Source: Polytrichum commune
Taxonomy: Eukaryota > Streptophyta > Polytrichopsida > Polytrichales > Polytrichaceae
Direction: 5' to 3'
DNA: 64,000 bases
Assembly: GCA_950295325.1 (NCBI GenBank)
Contig: OX485808.1
Location: forward strand, 11,412,501-11,476,500
The notes under the pieces were generated by a model. That model made no database searches. It saw only the letters and a list, made by a program, of their open reading frames with translations, and was not told the origin of the DNA. This document shows positions 1 through 12,670 of this stretch, piece by piece. How positions within the stretch are numbered: the stretch's first letter is position 1; every line of letters begins with the position of its first letter. The translations under genes and the position numbers were made by a program.

Positions 1-618
1 TTTGGTTCTCTCTCTCTCTCTCTCTCTCAACCAACGACTTCCAAATTTGATCCTTGAAACAATATCATCATTAGTGTTTGGGACCCGGAACAAAAGGGTG
101 ACGGCCAGAATCGGGTGCTTCTATAAGTTATACCGTAGCTCTCCAACGTATACAACACAACACAAATGTATAATACCCTGCCCCCTCCCCGTCCCCTTGA
201 CTATCTGCAGTCCTGTCCCTTAAGCTTAGGACCCGTCCTCAAATCCGCTCACAGCTAGAGCTCTGTCACCGAAGGACAGCTTTGAAACAAGTCCTAATTG
301 TCCTGTGAAAGAGATGTCATTCCAACAACTACCCACCAGAACGAAAGCTTGAGTCCAAAGCAAAAGACAGCCACTCCATCATCCTATACATAGTCCATGA
401 AGCAATAGCAGACACCAGCTATGCTTAACTTAATTCACACCGGGCTCACGACTGAATGAGCAGTGTCTGGCCAGATTTTTGAGCATAATCGGTCCCAATC
501 GGTCCAAGCGTTCCCAAGTCCAACCCACCCGTTTGCACACCGTTCTTCTTTACGAAGTTGAGGTATATTCCATAGATTATCCTCTACGATGATGGGTAAT
601 TTCCCTTTCCATTTGTAA
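1..618. other. Intergenic DNA, no gene seen
   Basis: A (TC)n microsatellite sits at about 8-28. The rest has only short random open frames with no recognisable protein similarity and no splice-linked exons. I see nothing else in it. Confidence 0.6.
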
Positions 619-1050
619 CTACATTGTTTTTGGATCTAATTAGTGTGGGTTACCATTCACAATCACATGTTGCTATAACATTGTACTGAGAGTATCGATG
701 TTTAACCCAAATAACAAAGGCACGCCAAATATGATATTTTGTGTAACTTACTATGTGGGATGATGCGATGCTATATATCTATATATAACCGTATATCTCG
801 TATTTTGCCAACAAATGTTAAACTGGTTGTTTGAACATTAGAGAACACCAATATCTTTACTTGGTAAGAAATCACATCAATAACAAAAAGACAAAACAAC
901 CGTGTAAACCCAAATTGTAAGAAACACCAAATATCGCATTTAGTGTAGTTAGTACGCACACTAAAAAATAATGCAGATAAAATGTAATAGCAATACCTAA
1001 ACTCCGAATGGTAACCCACACTAATTAGACCCCCAAAAAACCAGTGTAGA
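619..1050. repeat. MITE-like inverted-repeat element, AATTAGTGTGGGTTACC family
   Basis: The left end (about 619-658) reads CTACATTG, then CTAATTAGTGTGGGTTACCA. The right end (about 1008-1049) is its reverse complement, TGGTAACCCACACTAATTAG then CAGTGTAG. The interior has no coding capacity. Related elements with the same end plan lie at 22,686-22,914 and 26,684-26,923. Exact borders and target duplication are not certain. Confidence 0.65.
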
Positions 1051-1522
1051 TGGGTGGTTCTCCCCCTTTCACTGATAATACTGCAACCGGGAAAACACAT
1101 AAGAAACAATCAATTAAAAATGGAGGGCCGGGGACAGTGTGTCGCTAGAGGGGCGAATAAGGAGCGACGCGGTGTCCCACGAGCTGTAAGTTGCAAGGAA
1201 ACCCCCCTCCCCCCCTTTGCACCTTCCAGAAATGCTCATCTCCTTTACAGAGAGTAGGTACTGTCAGGACTACTTATAGACACCACCCCCCAACTAACAT
1301 AGTGGTTTTATACTATTTCCTCCCCACATCTAAAATAAATAATAAGGAGCCTGGCAGTTGCTGCCTCTAGTTTAGTATATTTCCCCCTGCACGCAGGAGG
1401 CAGCCCCTTGGAAAACACCTTCCCACTACTCTAATTTAGTAGAGCCACTGTCCCAAAAGTTATTTAGGCAGACGTGCAATACAATACCCCAGTGTGTACT
1501 GTAGGAAGTACGCTGTTGGCGC

Positions 1523-1565
1523 TAATTAGTGTGGGTTACCATGCGGATTTCACCCACACTAATTA
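1523..1565. repeat. Solo hairpin of the AATTAGTGTGGGT motif
   Basis: The arms TAATTAGTGTGGGT (1,523-1,536) and ACCCACACTAATTA (1,552-1,565) are perfect inverted repeats around a 15-base loop. The arm equals the terminal motif of the element at 619-1,050. This suggests a collapsed or internally deleted copy with both ends nearly fused. Confidence 0.7.
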
Positions 1566-3118
1566 CACCAAGCCGTGTAGTTGGCAAGGGCCCCCAGACA
1601 GGGATTTCCTAGAATAAAGGAGCCCCCCCACCCCACCCTACCCTAGTAACTTCCTTCACGTGGCTGGTCTCCTGGTTTCCATGGGGTAGACATCTACCAC
1701 GGGTGTAGATACCGTAACATGTTCCCATCACGATGTAGAATTAATTTACTTCTCCACCGGGAAGAGGGTTAATAAGGGGATCTCGATTCCCCAACACCGC
1801 TGGGGCGAATCAACCCGTACATTGGTTCTTTGGAGGCAAGGGTTTGGGCATCCAGCAAGGAACGAGTGTATGGGTTAGTTCACCCAAATCCCCCAACACC
1901 TTGTAGCTTGGGGGGTGCGGTATAAACATGCCCTCTATACGGTTGTTGCTCACATGGCATTATTGAGGTTGTGTCTCCTACTTTTGGTTTCTGGAATGAA
2001 GGGGCCTAGCCCGGTCCCATGAATTTGTGTAGATATATTTTTGCAACGGGCTAGTAAGTTGGGCCTCACCAATGGTTGTCCAACAACACCCTGATGTTGA
2101 GTAATGTTGGGCAATTGTCTTGGTTTAACCTTAATAGACCAACTCAAGGTTTCTAACCCCCAATTTAGGTGTGAATTTGTTTTGGAATAGGAACCCCATG
2201 GTCTACATGACACCCAACGTCTTCACCCTTCCCCTTGGCAGGTGCTACAAAACATCACATGTGATAATTTTGGGTTGCCCACCCCATTAAGGAGAGTGTT
2301 GGACCCCATTAATGCAGCGGTGGTTTTCTCAGCTACTTGTGTTTAGCATGCCACTATGTTGGAGTCCATGTCGACTATGTTGGCGGCAAGCTCGTGGACA
2401 TTGCTACTCATGGTTTTCATTATTGACTCTTTGAAGTCACTCACGTTGTAGTGTCCGGTCACTCACTTAATGAGTTTGTATTTATTTCCCACTTCATTCT
2501 TTCATGTCGTCCACTCTCTATAGCTCAGGGTTGTTAGGCGACCACTCGATAGAAACAACCGGTTAGTCACAAGAGTGCTTTGCCCTATTATTTTTTTCAT
2601 GCACGCATGGTTAATTTTGGCTGGTGGTCCCACCAAGGCCAAACTTTGGCTCGTTTTAGAGACCACTTGAAAATCAACAATCACTTGCCATTGGAATCCA
2701 ATTGAAGAATGCATTGCTAACACAAGAAATTCAAAATCACATCATATACGTGGTTGGTTTCAATTGGATGCCAACGAATGCAAGGGTTATACACTACACA
2801 TGTGATAAGATTTCATTATTAGTCAAAAGTACATGTGTGTACTTACGTTAATGACTCTACATGAATGCAAATTTCTTTACGTATACAAATTGTCACTTGT
2901 ACATTTCTTTTGAAATCGTATATGCATTGCTTGATTTTACCAAAAAGAAATGAAAAGAAAAACTTGTATATTGGATTTTTTTTATAGAGTATGTTGTGAA
3001 CGCACATGGTTCTTGGTTTTTAATGAAAGGTACGCCCCCCAGGATTCCAGAAACCACCACCATGTCTCTTCCCACATGGCAAAGCCAATAAACCGAACAA
3101 ATGCTCAGGAAAATCCAC

Positions 3119-3120
<2 letters not shown>

Positions 3121-3147
<27 letters not shown>
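3121..3147 (+). repeat. (TAA)9 microsatellite
   Basis: Nine uninterrupted TAA units in non-coding DNA. Confidence 0.9.
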
Positions 3148-3149
<2 letters not shown>

Positions 3150-3494
3150 GGCAGGAGATAACAGGCAACGGCGGTGCCAATAAAGGGATTCCCCAATTAG
3201 ATCAAAGAAGCTGAGCCATGACCCGAAGCTTCACGTGGCTGGGGTAATGGGTTGCCACGAGGGACACATCTACAACAGGCGTAGATATCTCACATGTTCC
3301 AATGTTGTGTAGAATCTCAATAATTGAAGATACCCCACCCAGTAGTGAGGGGGCCTATAATCACATATGCCACGTCACGTGTCAGCTTGGCAGGAGGAAA
3401 ACATGCAACAACTCTGACACATGAAGCCCACCGAGAATGGCTCTCCTCCCCCCCCCCCTCACCGGGCCTTTATTATACTGTCATCATCACATAA

Positions 3495-3967
3495 GGGCCA
3501 CTTCACACACGAGACTGAGAGCCCGCGACCATTACACTTCAAGCACTCTCATTGGTGGACAAGGCGGAGCCGGTCCAAGTTCACTACTTCACACTACGCT
3601 TGAGGGACCAATGGGGTATGTGAATGCAAGATGGATGTAAAGTTTACGTGGTTTCCTACGTAGCCGCTAATGGGTCATGTTTCATGGTCACTTGGACTAT
3701 TTCTCAAAACCGGGAGACCATGTCACTCCGAACACTTAGAGTCATTGATTTATTCTATTTTATCATGCATGAGGATCCGCATGAATAGAAAAATTATTGA
3801 AATAGCACTTGGTTGAGGGTGTGGTCACATATGACTTCACACTACACTTGAGGTTCCGTGACCACACTACATGATTTGGGAGGTGTGTTGGGACGGCCTC
3901 TGGACACTTTCTTTTGGGCTCTCACAATTTCATGGTTGCGGCTCTTGGCTTGTATGTGAAGTGGCCC
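3495..3967 (+). mobile_element. Tourist/PIF-Harbinger-like MITE, copy A
   Basis: 473 bp. The left terminus GGGCCACTTCACACACGAG has its inverse at the right terminus (GTATGTGAAGTGGCCC). It is flanked by a perfect 3-bp duplication TAA (3,492-3,494 and 3,968-3,970). TTA/TAA target duplications with G-rich termini are the signature of PIF/Harbinger-derived Tourist MITEs. It encodes no transposase, so it is non-autonomous. Other copies are at 6,248, 14,847, 15,452, 30,672 and 48,274. This copy has the end beginning GAGACTGAGAGCC on the left. Confidence 0.88.
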
Positions 3968-4159
3968 TAAGTTCCTCTGAAGAGTCGTCCTTGTGTTATT
4001 TCTATTATTAGTAGATGTGTTGGTTTTTTTGACAAAGGGGTCTTGTCTTTCAAGTGACAGCCAATTTGTACCCAACCAGTTTTTTGACTGGTTGGTCGAA
4101 TTTCAACATGCCTTTTGACACCTAAATTTTTCAAATTTGACAAGCTTTGTGAACCCTTA

Positions 4160-4542
4160 CTACACTACATATTTTATTTAGTGTCACCATTTCTAATTGC
4201 CTTGCTCAATACTAATTGTAAACTATGGTGTAGTGTCACCAACACTAAATGTTAGCCCGACATTATTTGTCATTCCTTGTAATTTTTTGGGGTGGATTAT
4301 AGATTTTTCTAAAGTGTTGCAATTAACGTCACTAACCGAGAGAATTTCCATCCAAATTTCAACATCCATGACAGTGTTTCATCACAAGTTGCTGACAAGA
4401 GAAGGTAGGGTTTTGGCCCAACGGATGAACTCATCCATGACCCATGACACTATTTATTCACGTATTCCTAATAAGTGTCGTCCAAAAAGTCACCATAGTG
4501 ATACATGATACCATGTGACACTAAATATCATATTTAGTGTAG
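4160..4542 (-). mobile_element. MITE-like element with palindromic CACTAAATAT ends, copy 1
   Basis: The right end holds two 10-bp inverse arms, CACTAAATAT around one central base, followed by GTAG. The left end (CTACACTACATATTTTATTT) is a decayed version of the same. The interior is shared with the copies at 26,995, 31,728 and 60,434; this copy runs in the opposite orientation to them. The termini recall CACTA elements, but the class is uncertain because no transposase is present and the target duplication is unclear. Confidence 0.7.
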
Positions 4543-5672
4543 TTTCCAAAAAAATTATCACGACAACATTTAGAATCACATAGTACAAATTGGAATAATA
4601 TGCAATGAAATCATGATCAATATGTAATCTTCAATGACCTTTGTAACCAATTCCTATGTGGATATTGGAATGATGCATTTGTGAGCTTGTGTAGGAAAAA
4701 AAATTGCTTTATTGTTGAGTGCTTCCTAAATATTGACACCGAAATATATTAATGCTTCAAATATAGAGCAATGTTGATAAATCAACGGTGATTGGAAAGT
4801 TAACCCAGTTGCCTCTGAATAGCAGGCAAAGACATGTGAATGTGAGCTCGGTGAGTTGTAACTTCCAAAAACGGGCACAAATGTGGATGCATGGAGCTCC
4901 AAGCTAGCATATTGCAGTGACAATTCATGATGACAAGATGTAGACATGTATTCTAGAATCCCATATGTCATGTGATGGACATTTTGGGAGTGATATGTCC
5001 AGTGACGGGTTGAAGGTCTTGGCCCGCAACCTCTTTGACAAGTCAAGTGGAACCAACGACCGTGACCGACTATCAAATGGGTTGTGAGGGTGCAAAAAGC
5101 AACCTTGGTAAGGGGGTCATGAAATACACTCTAACCTCCCTAATATCATGCATGTGACAACCAAAGTGCACGTGATATCAAGGAGGACTGTAGTGTCGAC
5201 ATGGATGTGTGATAATAGAGGATTAGTGTAGCATGTGACAATATGAAAACACACAAAGTCGACATTGCAAGAATGACAACAATGACAACGTGATGCGTGT
5301 GAGTGTGTGGTGGAGTTTTTTAGTGGAGTATATTAATGTCAAAACGTGTGATATATGAGAAGAAAATGTGAGAACAAGGAGGGATGCTTAACTGAGCACA
5401 TCCGTTCCCAAACTAGGGTTTTGGGACATAAGAGGGAGTGACATTACAAAGGTTAGGGTGTCAACTGTAAAGGTGTTTGGGAACATTCACCCTTCCACCT
5501 GACGCTCGGTGTGATGGCAAAGCCTATTTTCGCAGACCGAACTTGATTGATGGATGAATGGGACGGATGGATGAGTTGGGAGGATGAAGGTGTGCATGAT
5601 GAAAGGTCTCTTCTACTACTAATGTTGCTTCTCTGCACTGTGCGAATGATGGAGTGATGCTTGGCTCTGTAA
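4543..5672. other. Intergenic DNA, nothing recognised
   Basis: No gene, transposon terminus or strong repeat is seen. Short open frames on both strands lack any family similarity. Confidence 0.45.
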
Positions 5673-6089
5673 GAGCATCCCCAGGAGAGATAGTAAGCAA
5701 CCCGCCAAAAATAATATATTATATGGTGTTTAGGAGCCCTCCATCTTGGGCGGGGCAGCTCATCTTGAGTCAGAGCCCACCAAAGCCTAGGCATACCCCC
5801 GGTATAATTAGGAAGCAATCAATAAGACAACGACACCTATTATCTGACATGGGATAAAGTAGGATATCGGAGTATCTGATATTAAAGTAATCTCTTGGCG
5901 GGCCGGAGGAGGGTCGCCATATGAACCATTTATGGCGTTGGAAGGCCTTTACTATACCCGGGCCGCTTCTAAATTATGCCGGACCGGACATTGGTGGGGC
6001 TCAATTTATGCCGGTACCGCCACCTAAGAACCCGGGATGCCCCATTTTTGGCGTTGGCATGCCCTATGGCGAGGCTGCTGGGGACGCTC
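5673..6089. mobile_element. MITE with GAGCATCCCCAG terminal repeats
   Basis: 417 bp. The left terminus is GAGCATCCCCAG (5,673-5,684). The right terminus CTGGGGACGCTC (6,078-6,089) is its inverse with one mismatch. Perfect TAA duplications flank it (5,670-5,672 and 6,090-6,092). The GAGCATC(T/C)CCA terminus is widespread in plant MITEs. The 3-bp TAA points to the PIF/Harbinger group, although its ends differ from the GGGCC family. No coding capacity. Confidence 0.8.
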
Positions 6090-6247
6090 TAACTCCCCAA
6101 CCCCCTCCCTGCGTGCCCATCTTGCCCAGTTGCACCCATGAATGACAAAGCTCTGGTGACCATCACCAGTCGTGACCGGAGGAGTATTATTATATTGGCC
6201 AAAGTGAGGGCTCTCATCTTGTGTGTCATGAGCGACTGGATTACTTA

Positions 6248-6748
6248 GGGCCGCTTCACACACAAGCCAAGAGCCGTGACCATGAAGCTGTGAGAGCCCA
6301 AAAGAAAGTGTCCAAAGGCCGTCCCAACACACCTCCAAAATCATGTGGTGTGGTCACGCACTCTCAAGTGTAGTGGGAAGTCATATGTGACCGGGCCCTC
6401 AACCAAATGCTATTTCAATGAATTTCTATTCATGCAGGGTCCTCACACGTGATAAAATATAATAAATCAACAGTTGTGAGCGTTCGGAGTGCCATGGTCT
6501 CCTAGTTTTGTGTTAGGCCTACCTCCAAGAAGTGTTTTTTTGAAAATAGTCCAAGTGACTACGAAACATGATCCATTCGATGCCATGTAAGACTCCATGT
6601 AGACTTTACATCCATCTTGCATTCACATACTTTGTTGGTCCCTCAAGCGTTGTGTGAAGCGAACTTGGACCAGCTCCCCCTTTTCCACCAATGAGAGTGC
6701 TTGAAGTGTAATGGTCACGGGCTCTCAGTCTCGTGTGTGAAGTGGCCC
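6248..6748 (-). mobile_element. Tourist/PIF-Harbinger-like MITE, copy B
   Basis: 501 bp, flanked by TTA on both sides (6,245-6,247 and 6,749-6,751). It is inverted relative to copy A: the GAGCCAAGAGCC end comes first and the CTCTCAGTCTCGTGTGTGAA end last. The left tip is GGGCCGCTTCACAC, one base different from the family consensus. No transposase reading frame. Confidence 0.88.
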
Positions 6749-6926
6749 TTAATTTCCATGGGGAAGTGAGTATGTCGTCCACATGAAGTTTCTTAGAGTG
6801 AACTATATAAGTTCCAACATATCCACCTAATTTAGGCCTTGTGATCCAACACACTACCGTAAAAGTTCTTCAACGATGTTCTTGCTAATTTTCATTTTAT
6901 TTTCCCACGGTCATGGAAACTTGTTG

Positions 6927-7506
6927 CACTACACCGTTTATGGTACAACATTTTAGTGTCACATACACTATTTACAAAGGGCCTAAACCAGATGCATCGA
7001 GGTCTCACAATGTCACATTTGTTGTAGCCATTACGATGCTATTTCATCAACATAAGTAACTTTTCCAAGCCCAAAAACTACTTACATAGTGGCATTTAGC
7101 GTAGCACGTGAGGATACTCGAGATGATAGTTTCGTGTTTCAAGATACAAGGGAGAGATACATCATCGAGCATACTCATGGGCATTGTCAGGTGTTTACAT
7201 CTTAGTGTGCAAGAGGAAGAGATATTACTGAGCATACAAATGGCAAGTGCTATTTGTGTACACTCCTGTCAACGTGGACACCATTGTGTAACATAGGCAT
7301 ACACCTGATAACATTATCGAACATACGCATGCCAAGGTACTAGTAAGCGCACTGGGATGCCAACCAAGTGTCACGAGATGACACTAATGGCGAAGTGGTC
7401 GATCATCAGTGTAACCTAACATACGCCTCAAAATAGAGTAGGTGACACTATTACGCATGTGACACTATTATGCATGTGACATTGAATAACATCAACGGTG
7501 CACTAC
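6927..7506. mobile_element. Dispersed inverted-end element, CACTACACCGTT family, copy 1
   Basis: It begins CACTACACCGTTTATGG and ends with the inverse (CATCAACGGTGCAC). Imperfect terminal repeats extend about 35 bp inwards to an ATTTTAGTGTCAC-like motif. A second copy in the same orientation is at 23,336-23,832; it shares GACATTTAGCGTAG-like and GGCATACACCT segments and a similar tail. CACTA-like by its end, but there is no coding sequence to confirm the class. Confidence 0.6.
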
Positions 7507-9746
7507 TTCTTACAATAATTGGCCACTGTTGGGTGTCATCAATGTTTTTTGGGGTCTTTGGAGGCCACCACCACTTGCCACTATGTCCTTATGATGCTCC
7601 TGCTGCTGCTGCTGAAGGAAGTCTCCTTTTTTTACATGGCTGCAGTATGAGAGGCTTAAAAAACATGGCCCAATTTGGGTGCTAGAATCTCCTCACAATC
7701 GGGCGCGCTCTCAGATTACATGCGTTTGCAAGTTAATTTTGGGCACCGGTTTGGATTTTGAGTCCCCACTAGGAGACGCACTAGCTGCCGGGGCCCCGGC
7801 CTCTAACTCCTTGTTGTTTCTTTGCCCCCCCCCCCCCCCCCCTCCTAAACCTACAAATATATGTATAACTAAAGTGCACTAACTAACTATAAACCCCTAG
7901 CTAATCAAAAAGTGGTGGAATATGCTTCCTTCCTCATTCCCACCCTCCTAGGGCCACCAACAATGTCTTGCTCTTTGAGTTGAGCCCCACCAATCTCTCC
8001 GTCGTAAAGGGGGTCCAATTGAAAGCATGGGGCATGATAAAGGGGCTCTCATCGGAACTTGCTTGTGGAGGGAGGGCCGGCCGATCGTGGGCCTTCCCTT
8101 GTGAGATCGATTTTTTTCGAACTATGTATCATGCTCAGATGAACTTTGTGTATCGTAAATCATCCATGTTGTGTAGTAAGCATGGAGGTTTTAGTGGGGT
8201 TGTCTTGTTCGCACATGAGTTCCTTTGGGGAACAAATGCTAAGAATTTTGGGAACCCTTGTGCGAATGGGGCATCCCCACTAAACTCTCCCACGTCTACT
8301 TAATAAGTGCCTTTCTTTAATGTTTACAGTCGCATGGGGGCAAGGGGGTAGCGGTGTGGCACTAGTTGAGTAGCCATGTGTTCAACTCCCATGCAACACT
8401 ACAAGGTATAGTTCTAGGAAACGTGGTCCTAAAACGTGACCCCATTTACAATTGTTGGGTCTTATCTATAATCGTCAAAGATTGCATTTGACTCTTATCG
8501 TTGGGGTCAGGTGCTAATGACCGCCCATGTCGAATGGGGGTGTGTTCTACTAATGCACCTTTATATTCACATGGATGCTTCCATTTATAACCTCGGCACT
8601 TTTTGTTGTATCATCACATCAAATTTGGCTAAGCCGTATTGCTTCATATGTGGGCACCAACATCATCCTAGAACTCTTGGAGAAAAGTGAGTTAAACCAC
8701 TATTGCATGTCAAAACAAAAGGGCTACGACTGCCCAACCCTTCCTTTACGAGCAAAATATGTTGCAACCAAGGGACTAGGATAAAGGCCATGGAACCACA
8801 TGGTGTGATGTGCAAATGAAATGGTGAAAAAATTACGATAAGACACACCTTGTCATGCCTTCCAAGGGGTGCCTTGTGTTGATCTTCATATGGACTCTTG
8901 TTTGGTCTCAAGTTATTAACTTGTATGTTATTGTTTCGAGTTTGTCTTACCTTAATACGGATTAGGTTGCCAACTAGGCGTGGACTGCTAAGGTCTCCAA
9001 GCATATTGGTGATGACCATTAGTCTCCATGTGTGCCCTCTCTCTGGGCTTGTTTCCCCACTAAATTCCATTGCAACTTGCATGTCATGTTTATGGCTAGG
9101 CACAATATGGTGAGACTATATGATCGGACTTAAAAACTACATTTTTCCCAATCTCACGAGTTGTTTCATTATGAGACTTTACGGACAACTTCAATGTCCA
9201 AAAAAACAAAATTATATTTATATGATTCGAGCATTACATTGCCAAGCTCCACCTGCCACTTACCATGGTGACGAGGATAAACTGGACCCAGGGCCAGGAA
9301 TAAACATGCTAATGATACCCAACAAATGACGGCATTTGTCCTAATACCGCTGCAAAGAGTTTCCGCAAAGAAAATGGCATCTCTTTATTTTAGAATGGAT
9401 GAGAGAGCATATCACTTGATAACATTGTGAAGTGCTCTACGCATTATCATGCACTATAGAAATACTTAATTCCTTAAGTATTTCCATCTAAATTCAACAT
9501 TTTCACAAGGACATTTAGTACGTCCTCAAATTCCAAAATTAAAGTAACTTGGCACAAACGACCCGAGGTACGGTAATTTCAAAGTCAAATCGTCTAAAAT
9601 AGGGTTACAATGTCCATGTTACAGTAGGGTTAACCGCGTTTTCCCACTTGAGGTAAAATTGGTGGTGGGGCGAAGCCCAGCTCAAAAGTGAGGAATTACA
9701 TCTACTGTATGTACCCATTGGTCCCTGTTGCTCCGACAAGGACTAC
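7507..9746. other. Intergenic DNA with C18 tract
   Basis: An 18-base C run lies at 7,825-7,842. The longest open frames (7,968-8,303 plus; 8,663-9,103 minus) show no recognisable motif and no splice partners, so I do not call a gene. The origin of this stretch is unknown. Confidence 0.45.
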
Positions 9747-9830
9747 ACTAAATAGTGTATTTCGTGCCACCAACACTAAACGCAAACTTCACATTATTTA
9801 TCATTCCTTGTTATGTTCTTATCAGAGCCC
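9747..9830. repeat. Fragment of the palindromic-end MITE family
   Basis: CTACACTAAATAGTGTATTT, then CACCAACACTAAACGC and a TTATTTATCATTCCTTGT-like segment, match one end of the family at 4,160 and 26,995. Only about 80 bp remain, so this is a truncated copy. Confidence 0.55.
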
Positions 9831-9837
9831 TACATTG

Positions 9838-10110
9838 GGTGCCCATACCCACCCATGCCCATGGGTTTTGGGTGGGCATGGGTGCAATATTATTGTTCAT
9901 GGGTGGGCATGGGTTTGATATTATAATGGGTGGGCATGGGTGGGGCACAATTACACAATCATACAAGACACATTACACAATTACACAATACACATTACAC
10001 AATTTCTGAATACATGGGTGCAATTTGAATAGCATGGGTGCGCACATGTCATGCTATGGGTGGGCATGGGTGGGCATAGGTCACTGTTGATGGGCATGGT
10101 CTAGGTATGG
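9838..10110 (+). repeat. Degenerate GGGTGGGCATG minisatellite
   Basis: Multiple irregular copies of GGGTGGGCATGGGT-like motifs occur, with their complement CCCACCCATGCCC at the left edge. An internal patch of ATTACACAA/ACACATTACAC repeats lies at about 9,950-10,003. Non-coding and G-rich on the plus strand. Confidence 0.8.
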
Positions 10111-11048
10111 GTGCAATTAAAAAGGAAAATGTTGGGCTCTGGTTCTTATAGAGTTACAACACTGCACTTATCGTCACTTACTTGGTGCGTTTCATCCAAA
10201 CCTCCAACAATCCTCCACGCCACTATTTCATGACGTCGATGTTCGGACGTAGAATATACCCAACTTTGGTTCAATAATTGGCATCAAATCTTTCAATCAT
10301 CCATGGCTATATCTGTAAACCGCATTCACAAACAACTACTACTGTTACAGTGGCATAAAGTACCGTGTGGCACTAACCACACTATTTCGTGGCCTCATGT
10401 TGAGCTATCTATTCCGAGGGCCCGTTTCCGGTCCCAGTGGTCGCTTTGCAAGTACCAGTGGCGCCCGAATCTCGTGCCCGACTTCCATACCAAAAGCTCC
10501 CGGCCCTCAACGTTTTACATGTTCACAAGATTCGGCATATGTATACACCTATATATACACACAAAATAGGTGGAAATTACAGGTAGTTGAAGCGGTGAGG
10601 GGATTAAAAAAATGGCAACGAACTATATAACTTAGGCGCCCTAGCCTGTTCCTGAGGCGCCGCAACAGGTGACTTATTATGAGATGTGCAACTTCATTCC
10701 TCTTGGGGTGTCACTTTATCGAATGTGGGTAGCTGTTACTTCGGTTCGCTTTTCATGCTCTTTCCCCACCTTCTGTGGATGAAATGAGGTCGGTTTTGAT
10801 TGAAGGCCCGGAAGCCCAAAGGCAAATGCATAACATTTACACATAGGTATGAGCCCGTTCTATGGACCCCACGGCACTTGGGTCGTCGATTCCGGCATTT
10901 GAACTTGGGACTCTGGTGAGAGGCCTCGTGTTGTGTCACTGAGGCGTTGTGAATGGAGGGTGTGTGGGACGTGGGCAAATCACATCCAAGTTGTCCATTC
11001 GGAGAGAGCCCCGTCTTACGGTCTACAAAACCGCTCGGGCAGCCCCTC

Positions 11049-11079
11049 CCAAACATTCATCAAGTGGATGAATGTTTGG
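11049..11079. repeat. Short perfect hairpin
   Basis: The arms CCAAACATTCATC (11,049-11,061) and GATGAATGTTTGG (11,067-11,079) are perfect 13-bp inverted repeats around a 5-base loop, 56 bp before the larger foldback at 11,135. No coding context is apparent. Confidence 0.7.
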
Positions 11080-11134
11080 TAGATGAAAAAACAATGTTTG
11101 CAAGATGAATGGGTTGATTGTTCATCCCATCGTG

Positions 11135-11238
11135 TGAGAGCATTTGTGTGGGGTTTTGAAGGTTCCCAGAGGGTGTTTCCATAGGGGAACTCCATTGGGA
11201 ACGTGTGGAACCTTCAAAATCCTACACAAATGCTCTCA
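11135..11238 (+). ncRNA. Foldback hairpin, possible miRNA/siRNA precursor or MITE
   Basis: Two 32-nt arms (11,135-11,166 and 11,207-11,238) are inverse to each other except at two positions. Both exceptions become G-U wobbles if the plus strand is transcribed. The loop is 40 nt. This gives an uninterrupted RNA stem, the size and shape of a plant small-RNA precursor. A short inverted-repeat transposon would look the same. Transcription is not shown by the sequence. Confidence 0.35.
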
Positions 11239-12670
11239 TAGAACCGGTTAAATTCCATTTCATTTCAAGGTTGCTCATCAAAAGATGGGTAGTACCCTTG
11301 GTTCTACCTTTTAGATATGTCAGATCAAAATCAACGGCCGAGATCTTCCTAGCCCCCGACCACACAGGAGACGTTCGCAACACCTCATTGACGCAGGACG
11401 CCATGCCTCAGTCTAAAAGGAGGAGAGCATGAAAGCCGGCCACCGCAAGGTTCCGGCTACAAGTGGTACAGACAACCATTGTCAATCATTCACTTCTATA
11501 TACACGATGTTGATATTGCAAAATTGGAGAGAAAGAATTATGAATGTGGGTCAACACAAGCAATGATCGCTTCCGTAGCCATGATTTGCAAACACCCAAC
11601 TATGGTAGCACTTAGATTCACATCACATAGGCCACAACAAGATGACAAAAGGGATTCGGTCGCTCCCTCATGAAAAATTTAAGTTGGTGGTGCATTCATC
11701 ACATTCGGAATCCATTTGTTGGTAGTGGGCAACCCATTTGCGACCAACATGCAGGCTATGTGGCCATCCTACTAGCTACCTATTGGGCTTCACGACTAAA
11801 CCGCGAAGGTCCCATTGCGGCTTGTAGCCGGTCACTAGAACCGGATGACGCTCGGGCTCGGTTGGATCCCATGTGCAAACGGGCAATGTTCAATATTGAA
11901 GTCTTCAACATGGCACTTCACAAAAATGTCTTCTGCAAAGTTTCCACTCTTCACAGTGAAGGCTTTTCCAAAAACTGCATGTCACAAAACATAGTGGCTG
12001 CAATTTGCAAATGAAAACATAATTGGACTCCAATCTTGGCACTCTAGCAAACACTTCGAAATTCCAATCACTCCTGCAATTTCGACTATGCAACTTCAAC
12101 TCGGCACTAACTGCAACCTCGGCTTGGCAAACACAACTATATGTGAATGTGGGATTTTCAAACATAATTGGGTGAAAAGTGACCCCAAAAGTCGATTGAA
12201 ACTTGAAACATTGGATGCATTGATGCGCGTGTCATTATGTGGTCTTCCGATGGAAAATATGGATTGGGCTAGAATTTTTTGACATTTGGAAATCGACCGA
12301 AAATTGGAGGACCTTGCCTTTGGAGTTGGGTGATGATTAAGTGCATCATGTAGGGAATCTAAATAATTCTAGTGCATCATTTTATTGCATGTACTTTTTC
12401 AATATAGTGAGACATCGTATTGTTTTCATATTCAACACAAAATGGCCAATATCAAGTTTTTTCTGGTAAAGTGTTACAAAAGGAGTTTGAAAGTTTCAGT
12501 GAAGTGTGATTATTTTGAAGCCCTTCACATTGAAATGCATGTGCACACTTCAAACTTCAACACTACAAACGGGCCAATGTCTTTATCTTTATTTGTAGAG
12601 AGAGAATAGAGCCCCCACTATGTGTGATGTTATGTGGGATTGAAAGTACATCATGTAGGTTCAAAACCGG

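Larger units (their letters stand above)
1051..3494. other. Intergenic DNA
   Basis: No supported gene. It contains a small hairpin made of the same terminal motif as the preceding element (1,523-1,565) and a (TAA)9 microsatellite (3,121-3,147). The remaining open frames are short and unrecognised. Confidence 0.5.

Noticed and set aside
8663-9103. 146-codon minus-strand frame
   Set aside because: No recognisable motif, no splice partners, and overlapping open frames on the opposite strand.
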